Assembly (NCBI GenBank): GCA_001898425.1
Contig: MKTV01000005.1
Location: 120,163-155,875, forward strand
Length of the DNA stretch: 35,713 bases
Reading direction: 5' to 3'
DNA from: Rhodospirillales bacterium 69-11
Lineage (GTDB): Bacteria > Pseudomonadota > Alphaproteobacteria > Acetobacterales > Acetobacteraceae
The position numbers and the translations under genes were made by a program. The notes below the pieces were generated by a model that made no database searches, had not been told where the DNA came from, and was given only the letters and a program-made list of their open reading frames with translations. Below, piece after piece: positions 6,920 through 15,474 of the stretch. Position 1 is the stretch's first letter; the number at the start of each line of letters is the position of its first letter.

Positions 6920-8347
6920 TCAGCGGGCCGGTTCGGCGACGGCTTCGGGTGCAGGAGAGTCGACCGGGGGCGCGTCGCTTTCGGCGCCGGCCCTGCCCTG
7001 GTCCAGGCCATGCGCCTGCAGCAATCCGTAGAGCGTCGGACGCGAGATGCCGAGGAGCCGCGCCGCAGCCGCCATCGTGTTGTTGCTGCGGGCGAGGGCG
7101 ATCTGCAACACCTCGCGTTCGGCGCGCAGCCGGGCCGCGCGGAGATCGAGGTCGGGCGGCGCGTCCTCCGTCGTGTCGAGTTCGAGATCGGCGGGGCCGA
7201 TCATCCGCCCGTCCGCCATCACCACGGCGCGTTTCATGCGGTTCTCGAGCTCGCGCACGTTGCCCGACCAGGGATGCGCCGCCATCGCCGCGATGGCGGG
7301 TTCGGTGAATCCGCGGATGGTACGGCCGAACTCCGCGTTGAAGCGGTTCAGGAAATGGTTGGCCAGCAGCACGACGTCGCCGCCCCGCTCCCGCAGCGGC
7401 GGGATGCGGACGGTGACGGTGTTCATGCGGTAGAGCAGATCCTCCCGGAACAGGCCCTGGGCGATCTTCTCCTCCAGGCTCGCATTCGTGGCGGAGACGA
7501 TCCGCACGTCCACCTGGATCCGCTGCCGGCCGCCGATCCGCTCCACGATCTGGTCCTGCAGGAAGCGCAGCAGTTTCACCTGCAACGGGTGCGGCAGGTC
7601 ACCGATCTCGTCGAGGAACAGCGTGCCCTTGTGCGCGTTCTCGATCTTCCCGATCGTCTGCCGGACGGCCCCGGTGAACGCCCCGCGCTCGTGCCCGAAC
7701 AGCTCGGATTCCAGCAGGTTCTCGGGGATCGCGCCGCAGTTGATCGCGACGAAGGGCTGCCTGGCACGCGGCCCCAGCGCGTGCAGCGCGTGGGCCAGCG
7801 CCTCCTTGCCGGTGCCGCTCTCCCCCAGCAGCAGCACCGGGACGTTGGTGGTCGCGAGCTTCTCGACGTCGCGGCAGACCTTGAGCATCGGTGCGCTCGC
7901 GGTGACGATGCGCTCGATGGGCGAGTGCGTGCTTGCGTCGACGAGGCGGCGATTCTCCTCCTCGAGCCGGTGCAGGTTCAGGCCGCGATCGATGATCGTC
8001 TGCAGCACCGCGATCTCGATCGGCTTCTCGCAGAAATCGTAGGCGCCGGCGCCGACCGCCTTCAGCGCCACCGGCCGGGCTCCGTTTCCGGTGACGACGA
8101 TCACCTTGGTGCGCGGCGAGAGGCGCTGGATCTCCTCGAGCGTGGCGAAGCCTTCGCTGACGCCGTCCGGATCGGGCGGCAGGCCGAGGTCGAGCAGCGC
8201 GACGGGCGGCCGGTCGCGCTTCAGCGCCGCCACGGCCTGGGTTCGGCTTCCCGCAAGCGCGACCTCACAGGCCGGGAAGGCCCAGCGATATTGCGAGCAG
8301 AGGCCGGGATCGTCCTCGATGATCAGCAGCTTGGGCTTGTTGGCCAT
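6920..8347 (-). CDS. prsR: PEP-CTERM-box response regulator PrsR (sigma-54 activator)
   Basis: A 475-residue NtrC-type regulator. Residues 5-120 are a receiver with the acidic pair E11-D12-D13 and phosphorylatable D53 (ALLDLGLPP). The AAA+ domain has Walker A GESGTGKE, the sigma-54 contact loop GAFTGA and Walker B GTLFLDEIGD. A Fis-type helix-turn-helix (NNTMAAAARLLGISRPTLYG) is near the C-terminus, followed by a short A/P-rich tail. It should be phosphorylated by PrsK and open sigma-54 promoters of PEP-CTERM genes. ATG 8347 (MANKPK) is chosen because the receiver begins immediately; a GTG at 8362 overlapping the prsK stop by 4 bases would add five residues and is a real alternative. I found no convincing sigma-54 promoter inside this window, so its targets are probably elsewhere. 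Confidence 0.92.
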   Translation of the reverse strand: MANKPKLLIIEDDPGLCSQYRWAFPACEVALAGSRTQAVAALKRDRPPVALLDLGLPPDPDGVSEGFATLEEIQRLSPRTKVIVVTGNGARPVALKAVGAGAYDFCEKPIEIAVLQTIIDRGLNLHRLEEENRRLVDASTHSPIERIVTASAPMLKVCRDVEKLATTNVPVLLLGESGTGKEALAHALHALGPRARQPFVAINCGAIPENLLESELFGHERGAFTGAVRQTIGKIENAHKGTLFLDEIGDLPHPLQVKLLRFLQDQIVERIGGRQRIQVDVRIVSATNASLEEKIAQGLFREDLLYRMNTVTVRIPPLRERGGDVVLLANHFLNRFNAEFGRTIRGFTEPAIAAMAAHPWSGNVRELENRMKRAVVMADGRMIGPADLELDTTEDAPPDLDLRAARLRAEREVLQIALARSNNTMAAAARLLGISRPTLYGLLQAHGLDQGRAGAESDAPPVDSPAPEAVAEPAR

Positions 8348-8358
8348 GCGGGATCCGT

Positions 8359-10443
8359 TCACGCGGCGGGAAGATGGGCGAGGGCCGCGACGTCTGGTTC
8401 GACCCTGGGCAGCACGAGCCGCATGGTCGTGCCGGCGCCGAGGGTGCTCTGCACCAGCAGGGCGCCGCCGGCGGCCCGCAGCAGGGCGCGGGCCTGGTAG
8501 GCGCCGATGCCGTGGCCCCCGGGCTTGGTGCTGGCGAAGGGCGTGAACAGCCGGTCGCGGATGAAGGCCGCCGACATGCCGGGGCCGCGGTCGATCACCT
8601 CCACGACGACATGCGGACCGTGCGTGCCGCCGCGTACGAGCACCGGCGCGTCACCGGCCGCGTCCACCGCGTTGTCGATCACGTGCCGCAGCACGGCATC
8701 GAATGCATCCGGGTCGATCGCCACGCCCGCACCGGTTCCGACCGGCTCCAGCCGGATGTCGGCGGCGTGGGCGAGCTGCGCCGCGGCAACGGCGGCCCTC
8801 ACGCGGTCGCCGAGGGTGAGCACCGCATGGGCGCGTTCCCGCCGGTCCGCCTGGAGGCGCCGGAGCAGGCGGGTGATGCGATTCACCGAAGCGCGCACGG
8901 TCGCCAGCATGTCCCGCTGGAAGTCCGGGTTCGCGGCATGGATCTCGGCATTGGTCAGCAGCATGGACAATTGCCCGGAGACGTTCTTGATGTCGTGCAG
9001 GACGAACGCGAAGCGCTCGCTGTATTCGCGCAGGGCGGCGGTCTGCGACAGCACCTGTGCGGCGCGCTGTTCCGCGATGCGGCTTGCGACTTCGCGCCCG
9101 AGGACGCGTAGCAAATCGAAAACCTCGCGGTCCAGCGTGAAAGCCGCGCGCGGGCCGGCGAGCACGACGAAGCCGATCAGCCGGCCGAAATGGTTGAGCG
9201 GCACGGCGAGCCAGGTCTGGCCCAGCTCCGCGATGCCGCGGCGCAGGGCCGGCGCGCCGTCCAGGACCACGATCCGGTCGGCGGCCCCGAACGCCGCCAC
9301 CAGCGCATCCCCCGGCGGCACCGGATCGACGGCCGACGGCAGGTTCCACGAACCCGCCCATTGGAACGCGACCTCGTCCGGTGCGCGCACGAACAGCGCG
9401 CCGGCCGGGCTGTCGACCACGTCCGCCACCGCGCGGATCGCCCGCACCGGCAGACCGGTATGCGTCTCCTGCGCCGTCAGCGTATCGATGCAGCGCATCC
9501 ATTCGCGGCGGTAGTCGTAGCGCGCGCTGAAGAAGTGGTCGACGCACAGGCTGCGCAGGCGGGAGCGGGCGGAGGCGGAGGTGACCAGGACGGCGACCGC
9601 GAGCACGCCGCCGAAGACGACCGCGATCTGGGCCACGCGGCCCCATTCCGATCCATCGTGACGAAGCACCTCCCCGGCAAATGCGACGCCGAGCAGGAAG
9701 AGGCCGCTGACCACCAGGGTGGCGGTGTGGAACACGACCTGGCGCGAGAGGTGGATGTCGATCTGCCAGCGCCGGTTCCGGGCGGCGGCGAGCGCGAGCA
9801 GCGGTGCGACCAGGGCGACGGCGAGCGGGCGTGCGGCGAGCAGCAGCGCGGAGGGGTGCCCATGCAGCAGCGCATCGGCGGCGAGCAGCAGGTCGTAGCC
9901 CTGCACGCTGCCGAACCCGATGCAGAGCAGGTTGATCGACCACCGTCGCTCCTGCGGCGTGTTGCGGTAGAGGTTCTCCAGCAGCAGGAGCATCGCGATC
10001 GCGAGCCCCATGCGGGCGCCGATCCCGGCGCTCCACAGGGCGGGGGAAGGGATGCTGGCGGGGACGTTCGGCGCCAGCAGCACCATCGCGCCGATTGCCA
10101 TCGGGACACCGGCGAGCGCCGCGAAGAGGCGGACGGTGCCGGGCGAGGGGCCGGTGGAGCGGCGGTAGACGTGCAGCGTGAAACCGTACCACGCTCCGAA
10201 GCGCAGCAGGTCCAGCCAGGCCGGCAGCGGCACGGCCGGTCCGCCGGTTCCCGCGGCCGCTGACAGGGCCCAGGCCGCGGTGAGTGCGCAGGCTGCGCCG
10301 AACCGGCGCCCCGTCCCGCTCTGGCCGCGACGCGTCAGCACGATCGCCGCGAGCAGCGCATACAGCGCGCCCGCCGCCAGATGCAGCAGCGCGGCGATGG
10401 AGGCGGTGGTCAGCGGCAGGACCAGGACGGCCGTGTGGGGCAC
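8359..10443 (-). CDS. prsK: PEP-CTERM system histidine kinase PrsK
   Basis: A 694-residue membrane sensor kinase starting at GTG 10443, with GGGAG about 10 bases upstream. The first 300 residues hold about eight hydrophobic segments, then a GAF-like domain (around 320-470), then the catalytic core. The phospho-acceptor motif is LHDIKN with His483; the ATP-binding domain has the N box HVIDNAVDAAG, G1 VIDRGPGM and G2 GGHGIGAYQAR. The kinase family (TIGR02916) is tied to exosortase A systems. It should autophosphorylate and pass phosphate to PrsR, encoded next with at most 4 bases of overlap. The signal may be membrane or envelope derived, judging from the multi-pass sensor part; the ligand is unknown. 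Confidence 0.91.
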   Translation of the reverse strand: MPHTAVLVLPLTTASIAALLHLAAGALYALLAAIVLTRRGQSGTGRRFGAACALTAAWALSAAAGTGGPAVPLPAWLDLLRFGAWYGFTLHVYRRSTGPSPGTVRLFAALAGVPMAIGAMVLLAPNVPASIPSPALWSAGIGARMGLAIAMLLLLENLYRNTPQERRWSINLLCIGFGSVQGYDLLLAADALLHGHPSALLLAARPLAVALVAPLLALAAARNRRWQIDIHLSRQVVFHTATLVVSGLFLLGVAFAGEVLRHDGSEWGRVAQIAVVFGGVLAVAVLVTSASARSRLRSLCVDHFFSARYDYRREWMRCIDTLTAQETHTGLPVRAIRAVADVVDSPAGALFVRAPDEVAFQWAGSWNLPSAVDPVPPGDALVAAFGAADRIVVLDGAPALRRGIAELGQTWLAVPLNHFGRLIGFVVLAGPRAAFTLDREVFDLLRVLGREVASRIAEQRAAQVLSQTAALREYSERFAFVLHDIKNVSGQLSMLLTNAEIHAANPDFQRDMLATVRASVNRITRLLRRLQADRRERAHAVLTLGDRVRAAVAAAQLAHAADIRLEPVGTGAGVAIDPDAFDAVLRHVIDNAVDAAGDAPVLVRGGTHGPHVVVEVIDRGPGMSAAFIRDRLFTPFASTKPGGHGIGAYQARALLRAAGGALLVQSTLGAGTTMRLVLPRVEPDVAALAHLPAA

Positions 10444-10479
10444 GGTGAGCTCACTCCCGAACGACGGGCGGCGGCGCCG

Positions 10480-11811
10480 TCAGCGCGCGCCCTCGCGGAA
10501 CAGGACGACGCGCACGGTGGAGAAGAGGATCACCAGGTCGAGGAAGAGGGTCCGGTTCTTCACGTAGTAGAGGTCGTAGGCGAGCTTCTCGCGCGCGTCC
10601 TCGATCGAGGCGCCGTAAGGGAAGTTGACCTGTGCCCAGCCGGTGAGCCCCGGCCGCACCGCGGCGCGATGGTCGTAGAACGGGATCACGCGGGTGAGCT
10701 GGGTGACGAAATGCGGACGCTCCGGACGGGGGCCGACCATGCTCATGTCGCCGCGCAGCACGTTCAGGAGCTGCGGCAGTTCGTCGATCCGCATGGGCCG
10801 CATGATGCGCCCGATGCGCGTCACGCGCGGGTCGCCTTCCTGCGCCCAGCGCGGCGTGCCGGATTCGGCGTCCTGCCGCATGCTGCGGAACTTCAGCAGC
10901 ACGAACGGCACGCCGTGCTGCCCGGCCCGGCGCTGCCGGTACAGCACGGGACCCGGGCTCTCCAGCCGGATGAGCGCCGCGACCACCAGCATCAGCGGCA
11001 GCATGAGCAGCAGCAGAAGGGAACTCACGACGAGATCGGTCGCACGCCTGGCGAGCGCGCCGCCGCGGGAGACGTGGAACCCTTCGCTGGTGAGGATGCG
11101 GGCCGGGGTGAGCGTGTCGAGGTCGAGCCGCCCCAGCTGCGCTTCGTGAAAGGTGGTGTCGTCGAGCACGCGGATGCCGGCGACCTTGCTCTCGAGCAGG
11201 ATGGCGCCTTCGTCGAACGAATCCGGCGCGCAGGCGAGCACCACGGCCCAGATCCGCTGCTCCCGCAGCGCGGAGGCGGTGAGGCAATACGGGTCGCTGC
11301 TGGCCCGCACCGGCTCCCACCGGCGGAAGCGCGGGCTGCGCAGGAGCGCGCAGAGCCGATCCGCCCGCTCACCGCGTCCGACCACCAGGATGCGGCGCAC
11401 CACGGTCCGGTCGCGGCAGAGCCGCAGGAGTCCGCGGAACAACAGGACGCAGCCGCACCACGTTCCAAGCACGGCGGCGAGTCGGCCCGCGTCGTCCCGG
11501 TCCGTCGAGTCCTCCAGCAGCAGGAGACCGATCGGGAAGGCCGCGAGGGACGCGAGGGTGGCGTTGCGGACCAGCGACCGGCCATCGAACAGCGTTTCCG
11601 ACCGATAGAGCCCGATGCTGGCGGCGACTCCCACGAGCCCCAGGGTCAGAACCGCCGCCCAGCTCGCCCCAGGCGGCGGGAAGCTCGGATTGCTGAGATA
11701 GCCGCGCGACTCCACCAGCACGGTGTCGATCAGCAGAAAGGAGATCGCGAGCTCGGCTGACGCCAGCAGCGCCATTTCGCTCGGAAGGTGGCGGGAGAGG
11801 GTGCGCGACAT
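10480..11811 (-). CDS. XrtA-system polyprenyl-phosphate sugar phosphotransferase (TIGR03013 type)
   Basis: A 443-residue initiating glycosyltransferase of the WbaP/WcaJ kind. Four N-terminal hydrophobic segments span roughly residues 12-125, a nucleotide-binding-like middle domain follows (RILVVGRGERADRL), then a fifth hydrophobic segment before the catalytic domain, which carries LKFRSMRQDAE, RIDELPQLLNVLRGDMSMVG, GPRPERP and RPGLTGWAQVNFPYG. It transfers a sugar-1-phosphate from a UDP-sugar to undecaprenyl phosphate, the first step in polymer synthesis. I chose ATG 11811 (MSRTLSRHL), since the reading frame further upstream is intergenic and translates to low-complexity sequence. The ribosome-binding site is weak. 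It heads the leftward arm and is 36 bases before prsK. Confidence 0.9.
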   Translation of the reverse strand: MSRTLSRHLPSEMALLASAELAISFLLIDTVLVESRGYLSNPSFPPPGASWAAVLTLGLVGVAASIGLYRSETLFDGRSLVRNATLASLAAFPIGLLLLEDSTDRDDAGRLAAVLGTWCGCVLLFRGLLRLCRDRTVVRRILVVGRGERADRLCALLRSPRFRRWEPVRASSDPYCLTASALREQRIWAVVLACAPDSFDEGAILLESKVAGIRVLDDTTFHEAQLGRLDLDTLTPARILTSEGFHVSRGGALARRATDLVVSSLLLLLMLPLMLVVAALIRLESPGPVLYRQRRAGQHGVPFVLLKFRSMRQDAESGTPRWAQEGDPRVTRIGRIMRPMRIDELPQLLNVLRGDMSMVGPRPERPHFVTQLTRVIPFYDHRAAVRPGLTGWAQVNFPYGASIEDAREKLAYDLYYVKNRTLFLDLVILFSTVRVVLFREGAR

Positions 11812-12143
11812 CACCGTTTCACGAAGATTTGCGGTTCTGATGCGAGGCCGTTCGCGTCTCTGACCGGGCGGACATGACTGCCTCTTTGAACCAGTAGGTT
11901 GTGGACGTCCCAACGGGATAGAGCGAATATTCGAAACGTCCACAAATTTATATGGACGCCGTAGCCGGGTCAATCCGTATGACGAACGGGTGGCGGTTAT
12001 CAAGCCTCTGATGAAAAATGCTTGGCATGTTCGCAGGCGGATCGAGTATAGCACCGCGCCGAAACCGGCCCCCGACATGATCTCGTCGGAGCCACAACCG
12101 TTGGTTGAGTAGGGTGCGAACTCTGTCGAGGGGGAAGGCAACG
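11812..12143. promoter_or_regulatory. divergent control region between the two exopolysaccharide arms
   Basis: This 332-base gap separates the oppositely read sugar transferase and export lipoprotein genes and must hold promoters for both. It is visibly richer in A/T than its surroundings, notably at 11921-11955. It contains a perfect 10-bp palindrome (11924-11933) nested inside an 8-bp inverted repeat (11901-11908 and 11936-11943), and a CAACC-GTT-GGTTG hairpin at 12095-12107. No clear -35/-10 or sigma-54 (GG-N10-GC) promoter could be picked with confidence. Confidence 0.6.
11901..11943. promoter_or_regulatory. nested palindromes, candidate operator
   Basis: GTGGACGT (11901-11908) and ACGTCCAC (11936-11943) are perfect inverted arms 27 bases apart. 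Inside them CGAATATTCG (11924-11933) is a perfect palindrome. A further TGGACG lies at 11953-11958. The arrangement in the middle of a divergent promoter region resembles a dimeric regulator site that could control both arms; the binding protein is unknown. Confidence 0.4.
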
Positions 12144-12899
12144 ATGCGGAGGTGTCCGGACGCATGTCTCGGCCTGTCGCGTCCAAGGAATCCACGTGAT
12201 TGTGATGTTGATGCGGGCCGCCGCGACCCTCGCGCGCAAGCGGATGGGAGGGGTGCGCGGAGGCCGGCACGGCTCGCCTCGGGGCCGGCGGTGCTCGCCC
12301 TGCTGGCGCCCCTGCTGCTGCAGGCCTGTGCGGCCAGCGCCCCCATGACCCCACCCGCCGCGATCAAGCCGGCCGAGGGCAAGGTGACCGAGGATTACGT
12401 GATCGGCGCCGGCGACAGCCTGAGCGTGTTCGTCTACCGCAACCCCGACCTCAGCGAGGCGAATGTCGCCGTCCGCCCCGACGGGCGCATCTCCGTCCCG
12501 CTGATCGAGGACATCACCGCCGCCGGCAAGACCCCGACCCAGCTCGCGCGGGAGCTCGAGGGGCGGCTGAAGAAGTACATCCAGGACCCGAACGTCACGA
12601 TCATCGTCCGCAGCTTCGTCGGCGCCCCCGACCGCCAGGTCCGGGTGATCGGCGAGGCGGTGGAACCCGTCTCCATTCCCTATCGGGAGCGGATGACGCT
12701 GCTCGACGTGATGATCGCGACCAAGGGCCTGACGCGCTACGCCGCCGGCAACCGCGCCCTGCTGGTCCGCCGGGGGCAGGACGGCACGCAGGTCTCGATT
12801 CCCGTCCGCCTGAGCGATCTCGTGAAGGATGGCGACATCAGCCAGAACATCGAGATGCAGCCGGGCGACACGCTCATCATCCCGCAATCCTGGTTCTGA
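12144..12899 (+). CDS. outer-membrane polysaccharide export lipoprotein (Wza/EpsE type)
   Basis: A 251-residue protein of the XrtA-associated polysaccharide export family. ATG 12144 has an excellent ribosome-binding site (GGGGGAAGG ending 5 bases before it). The hydrophobic stretch ending LLLQAC places a lipobox cysteine at residue 62, so the pre-sequence is unusually long and arginine-rich (46 residues before the hydrophobic core). Mature domains are the Poly_export region (VIGAGDSLSVFVYRNPDLSE, VRPDGRISVPLIEDI) and a SLBB-like domain (VRVIGEAVEPVSIPYRERMT). It should form the outer-membrane end of the export channel. A GTG at residue 50 or an upstream frameshift could explain the long leader. 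It heads the rightward arm, 10 bases before the chain-length gene. Confidence 0.88.
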   Translation: MRRCPDACLGLSRPRNPRDCDVDAGRRDPRAQADGRGARRPARLASGPAVLALLAPLLLQACAASAPMTPPAAIKPAEGKVTEDYVIGAGDSLSVFVYRNPDLSEANVAVRPDGRISVPLIEDITAAGKTPTQLARELEGRLKKYIQDPNVTIIVRSFVGAPDRQVRVIGEAVEPVSIPYRERMTLLDVMIATKGLTRYAAGNRALLVRRGQDGTQVSIPVRLSDLVKDGDISQNIEMQPGDTLIIPQSWF

Positions 12900-12909
12900 G
12901 GCGCGGGCG

Positions 12910-14469
12910 ATGGACACGATGCGCACGATGCTCGCCCGCACGCTGCGGATCGCCTGGCGCCGGCGCTGGCTGGGGCTGGTCGTGGCCTGGCTCGTCTGCG
13001 GGGTCGGCTGGGTCGCGGTCACGCTGGTGCCGAACCAGTTCGAATCGAGCGCGCGGCTCTACGTCGATGCGGATGCGGTGCTCACGCCCCTGCTGCGCGG
13101 CCTCGCCGCCGATTCGGCCCCCACCACGCAGCTCGAGATCCTGCAGCGCACGCTGCTGAGCCGGCCCAACCTCGAGAAGCTGATCTCGAAGACCGACCTC
13201 GATCTCTCGTTGAGCGGCCCGTCCGACCGGGAGCGGCTGATCACCCGGCTGACCAGCACGATCAAGGTCACGCCCCAGACGCGGAACCTGTTCACGATCA
13301 GCTACCGCGACCGCAGCGCCAAGGTCGCCCATGACGTGGTGCAGACCCTGCTGACCATCTTCATCGAGAGCGCGACGGGCGGAAACCGCAGCGACATGGA
13401 GAACGCCCGCCGCTTCCTCGAGCGGCAGATCGCCTCCTACGAGCAGCAGCTTCGGGCGGCGGAGAAACGCCGCGCCGAATTCCGAGCCCGCTACATCGAG
13501 ATCCTGCCGAACGACACCAATCCGAACGTGCCCGCGCTGGAAGGCGCCCGCCAGCAGGTCATCGCGCTCGACGGCCGCCTGCAGGATGCGGTGACGGCGC
13601 GCGATGCGCTGAAGCAGGCGCTGGAGGCGGCGCCGACCATGCTCGTCGTCGAGACGGGCGCGAACCAGGCGATCGGGCCGAACGGGCTGCCGATCGCGCT
13701 TCCGAAGACCCGCCTGCAGGAGGCGGAGGATCGGCTGCGCGACCTTCTGCTCCACGACACCGAGAACCATCCCGACGTGATCGCGCAGCGCCGGCTGATC
13801 GCGGCCCTGAAGGCCTCCCCCGGGGCAACGGGCGCCGTGGCCGGGGATGCCAGGGACCCGAACGGCGTGCGGCGATCGGTGCCCAATCCGATCTACGAGC
13901 AGCTCAAGGTCAAGCTGATCGAAGCCGAGACGCAGGTGGTGTCGCTGCAGCGGCAGCGCGACGAGGCGGTGCGCTGGCGCGAGCGGCTGGAGAAGATCCA
14001 GCGCGAGCAGCCGGGGCTGATCGCGGAATACCAGAACATGGACCGCGACTACGTCGTCCTCCGTCGCAACTACGAGGAGCTGCTGGGCCGCCTGCAGGCG
14101 GCGAACATCGCCCAGGCCGCGGATACGCAGGCCGACAAGGTGAAGCTGCAGGTGATCGATCCGCCCGAGATCCCGCGGATCCCCGCCGCCCCCAACCGGA
14201 TGCTGCTGCTCACCCTGGTGCTGGCGGGCGGCATCGCCGCGGGGACCGGCAGCACCGTGATCGCGAGCCAGTTCGACCGCTCGTTCTCCACCGCCGACGA
14301 TCTCCGCGAACTCGGGCTTCCCGTGCTGGGCGGAATTTCCATCCTGGGCCTGATCCCGCTGCGCTACCGGCTGATGACGGTCCTGCGCTTCGGCCTCGCC
14401 TTCGCCATGCTGGTCGGGGTGTACGGCGGGCTGATGATCTATGTGCTGCGCGTGACGGCGCTGATCTGA
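12910..14469 (+). CDS. XrtA-system chain-length determinant (Wzz-like polysaccharide co-polymerase)
   Basis: A 519-residue inner-membrane protein starting at ATG 12910 (MDTMRTMLARTL) with GAGG upstream. One membrane segment lies near residues 21-41, followed by the Wzz domain (FESSARLYVDADAVLTPLL), a long helical coiled region (about 160-420, rich in E, R, Q and including ASYEQQLRAAEKRRAEFRAR), the P-rich motif IDPPEIPRIPAAPNR and two C-terminal membrane segments. The order matches the pepcterm chain-length family (TIGR03007). It lacks a fused kinase, which is supplied by the next gene 17 bases downstream. It should set polymer length and connect polymerisation to export. Confidence 0.9.
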   Translation: MDTMRTMLARTLRIAWRRRWLGLVVAWLVCGVGWVAVTLVPNQFESSARLYVDADAVLTPLLRGLAADSAPTTQLEILQRTLLSRPNLEKLISKTDLDLSLSGPSDRERLITRLTSTIKVTPQTRNLFTISYRDRSAKVAHDVVQTLLTIFIESATGGNRSDMENARRFLERQIASYEQQLRAAEKRRAEFRARYIEILPNDTNPNVPALEGARQQVIALDGRLQDAVTARDALKQALEAAPTMLVVETGANQAIGPNGLPIALPKTRLQEAEDRLRDLLLHDTENHPDVIAQRRLIAALKASPGATGAVAGDARDPNGVRRSVPNPIYEQLKVKLIEAETQVVSLQRQRDEAVRWRERLEKIQREQPGLIAEYQNMDRDYVVLRRNYEELLGRLQAANIAQAADTQADKVKLQVIDPPEIPRIPAAPNRMLLLTLVLAGGIAAGTGSTVIASQFDRSFSTADDLRELGLPVLGGISILGLIPLRYRLMTVLRFGLAFAMLVGVYGGLMIYVLRVTALI

Positions 14470-14486
14470 ATGTCGGACCCGGACAC

Positions 14487-15461
14487 ATGACGGATCCAGG
14501 ACGTCCCCATCTCGCGGAACGCGTCGCGGCACGCATGCGCGCGGACGGCACGCTCGATCCGTCCGCGGCGCAGCTGCTGCCGGCCGGTGCGCCATCCGGT
14601 GCGTCGGACAGCGGCGACGATGGCGACGGCGGCGGCGCGGAGGCTTCCATGCGCGCCGCCGCCGATGCCGGCGCCACTGATCCGGCCCCCGCGTTCCAGG
14701 CTGCCGCGTTCCAGGCCGGCGGAGACCTGCCCTACGACACGCCCCGCGTCGACGCGATCGCGCTGGAGCGCGCGGGCATGGTCGACTGGTCGCGCACCCG
14801 CAGCCGCATCTCGGAGGAGTTCCGCCTCGCGCAGCGGCAGATCCTGCGCACCGCCTTCGGACCGGACGCGCAACTCGGCTTCTCGAACCTGCTGATGGTG
14901 ACGAGCGCGCGGCCGGGCGAGGGCAAGAGCTTCGTCGCGGTCAACCTCGCCGGCTCGATCGCGCGGCAGGGGGACAATTCCGTCCTGCTGATCGACACCG
15001 ACTCGAAGCGCGATTCCTTCTGCTACGGCCTCGGCCTGGCGGAGGCGCCAGGACTCCTGGACCTGGTCGCCGACCCGCGGCTCGATCCCGCCGGCATGAT
15101 CGTCAAGACGCCCATCCCCCGTCTCTCGATCCTGCCGGTGGGGCGGGAGCGGGAACGCAGCGCCGAACTCTTCTCGACCAAGGAGATGACCCGCCTCGTC
15201 CAGACCCTGGGCCGCCGTTACGCCGACCGGCTGCTGATCCTGGATGCGCCGCCCTGCCTGTCCACCTCCGACCCCGCGGTGCTGGCCCCGGTGGTCGGAC
15301 AGGTGCTGTTCGTGGTGGAGGCCGACCGGACCCAGCGGGAAGAGGTCGAGGCGTCGCTCGACCTGATCCAGGCCTGCCCGTCGATCACGCTCGTCCTGAA
15401 CAAGCAGCAGATCTCCTCGCGCTACACGTTCGGGGCGTACTCGTCCTACTACTCGTCCTGA
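14487..15461 (+). CDS. XrtA-system tyrosine autokinase (BY-kinase)
   Basis: A 324-residue cytoplasmic P-loop kinase of the bacterial tyrosine kinase type. Walker A is SARPGEGKS (140-148), Walker A' VLLIDTDSKR (166-175) and Walker B LLILDAPP (249-256). The first 100 residues are acidic, G/A-rich and probably disordered. The C-terminus ends in a tyrosine cluster (Y313, Y318, Y321, Y322: YTFGAYSSYYSS), the site of autophosphorylation in this family. It should cycle between phosphorylated and free states to control the co-polymerase encoded just upstream. Start ATG 14487; the preceding seven-codon frame from 14470 overlaps it by 4 bases and may couple translation weakly. Confidence 0.92.
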   Translation: MTDPGRPHLAERVAARMRADGTLDPSAAQLLPAGAPSGASDSGDDGDGGGAEASMRAAADAGATDPAPAFQAAAFQAGGDLPYDTPRVDAIALERAGMVDWSRTRSRISEEFRLAQRQILRTAFGPDAQLGFSNLLMVTSARPGEGKSFVAVNLAGSIARQGDNSVLLIDTDSKRDSFCYGLGLAEAPGLLDLVADPRLDPAGMIVKTPIPRLSILPVGRERERSAELFSTKEMTRLVQTLGRRYADRLLILDAPPCLSTSDPAVLAPVVGQVLFVVEADRTQREEVEASLDLIQACPSITLVLNKQQISSRYTFGAYSSYYSS

Positions 15462-15474
15462 GCGGATCGTCCCG

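Noticed and set aside
12022-12038. TGGCATGTTCGCAGGC as a sigma-54 promoter upstream of the export gene
   Set aside because: The GG and GC dinucleotides are 11 bases apart, whereas sigma-54 promoters need 10; the match is probably chance.
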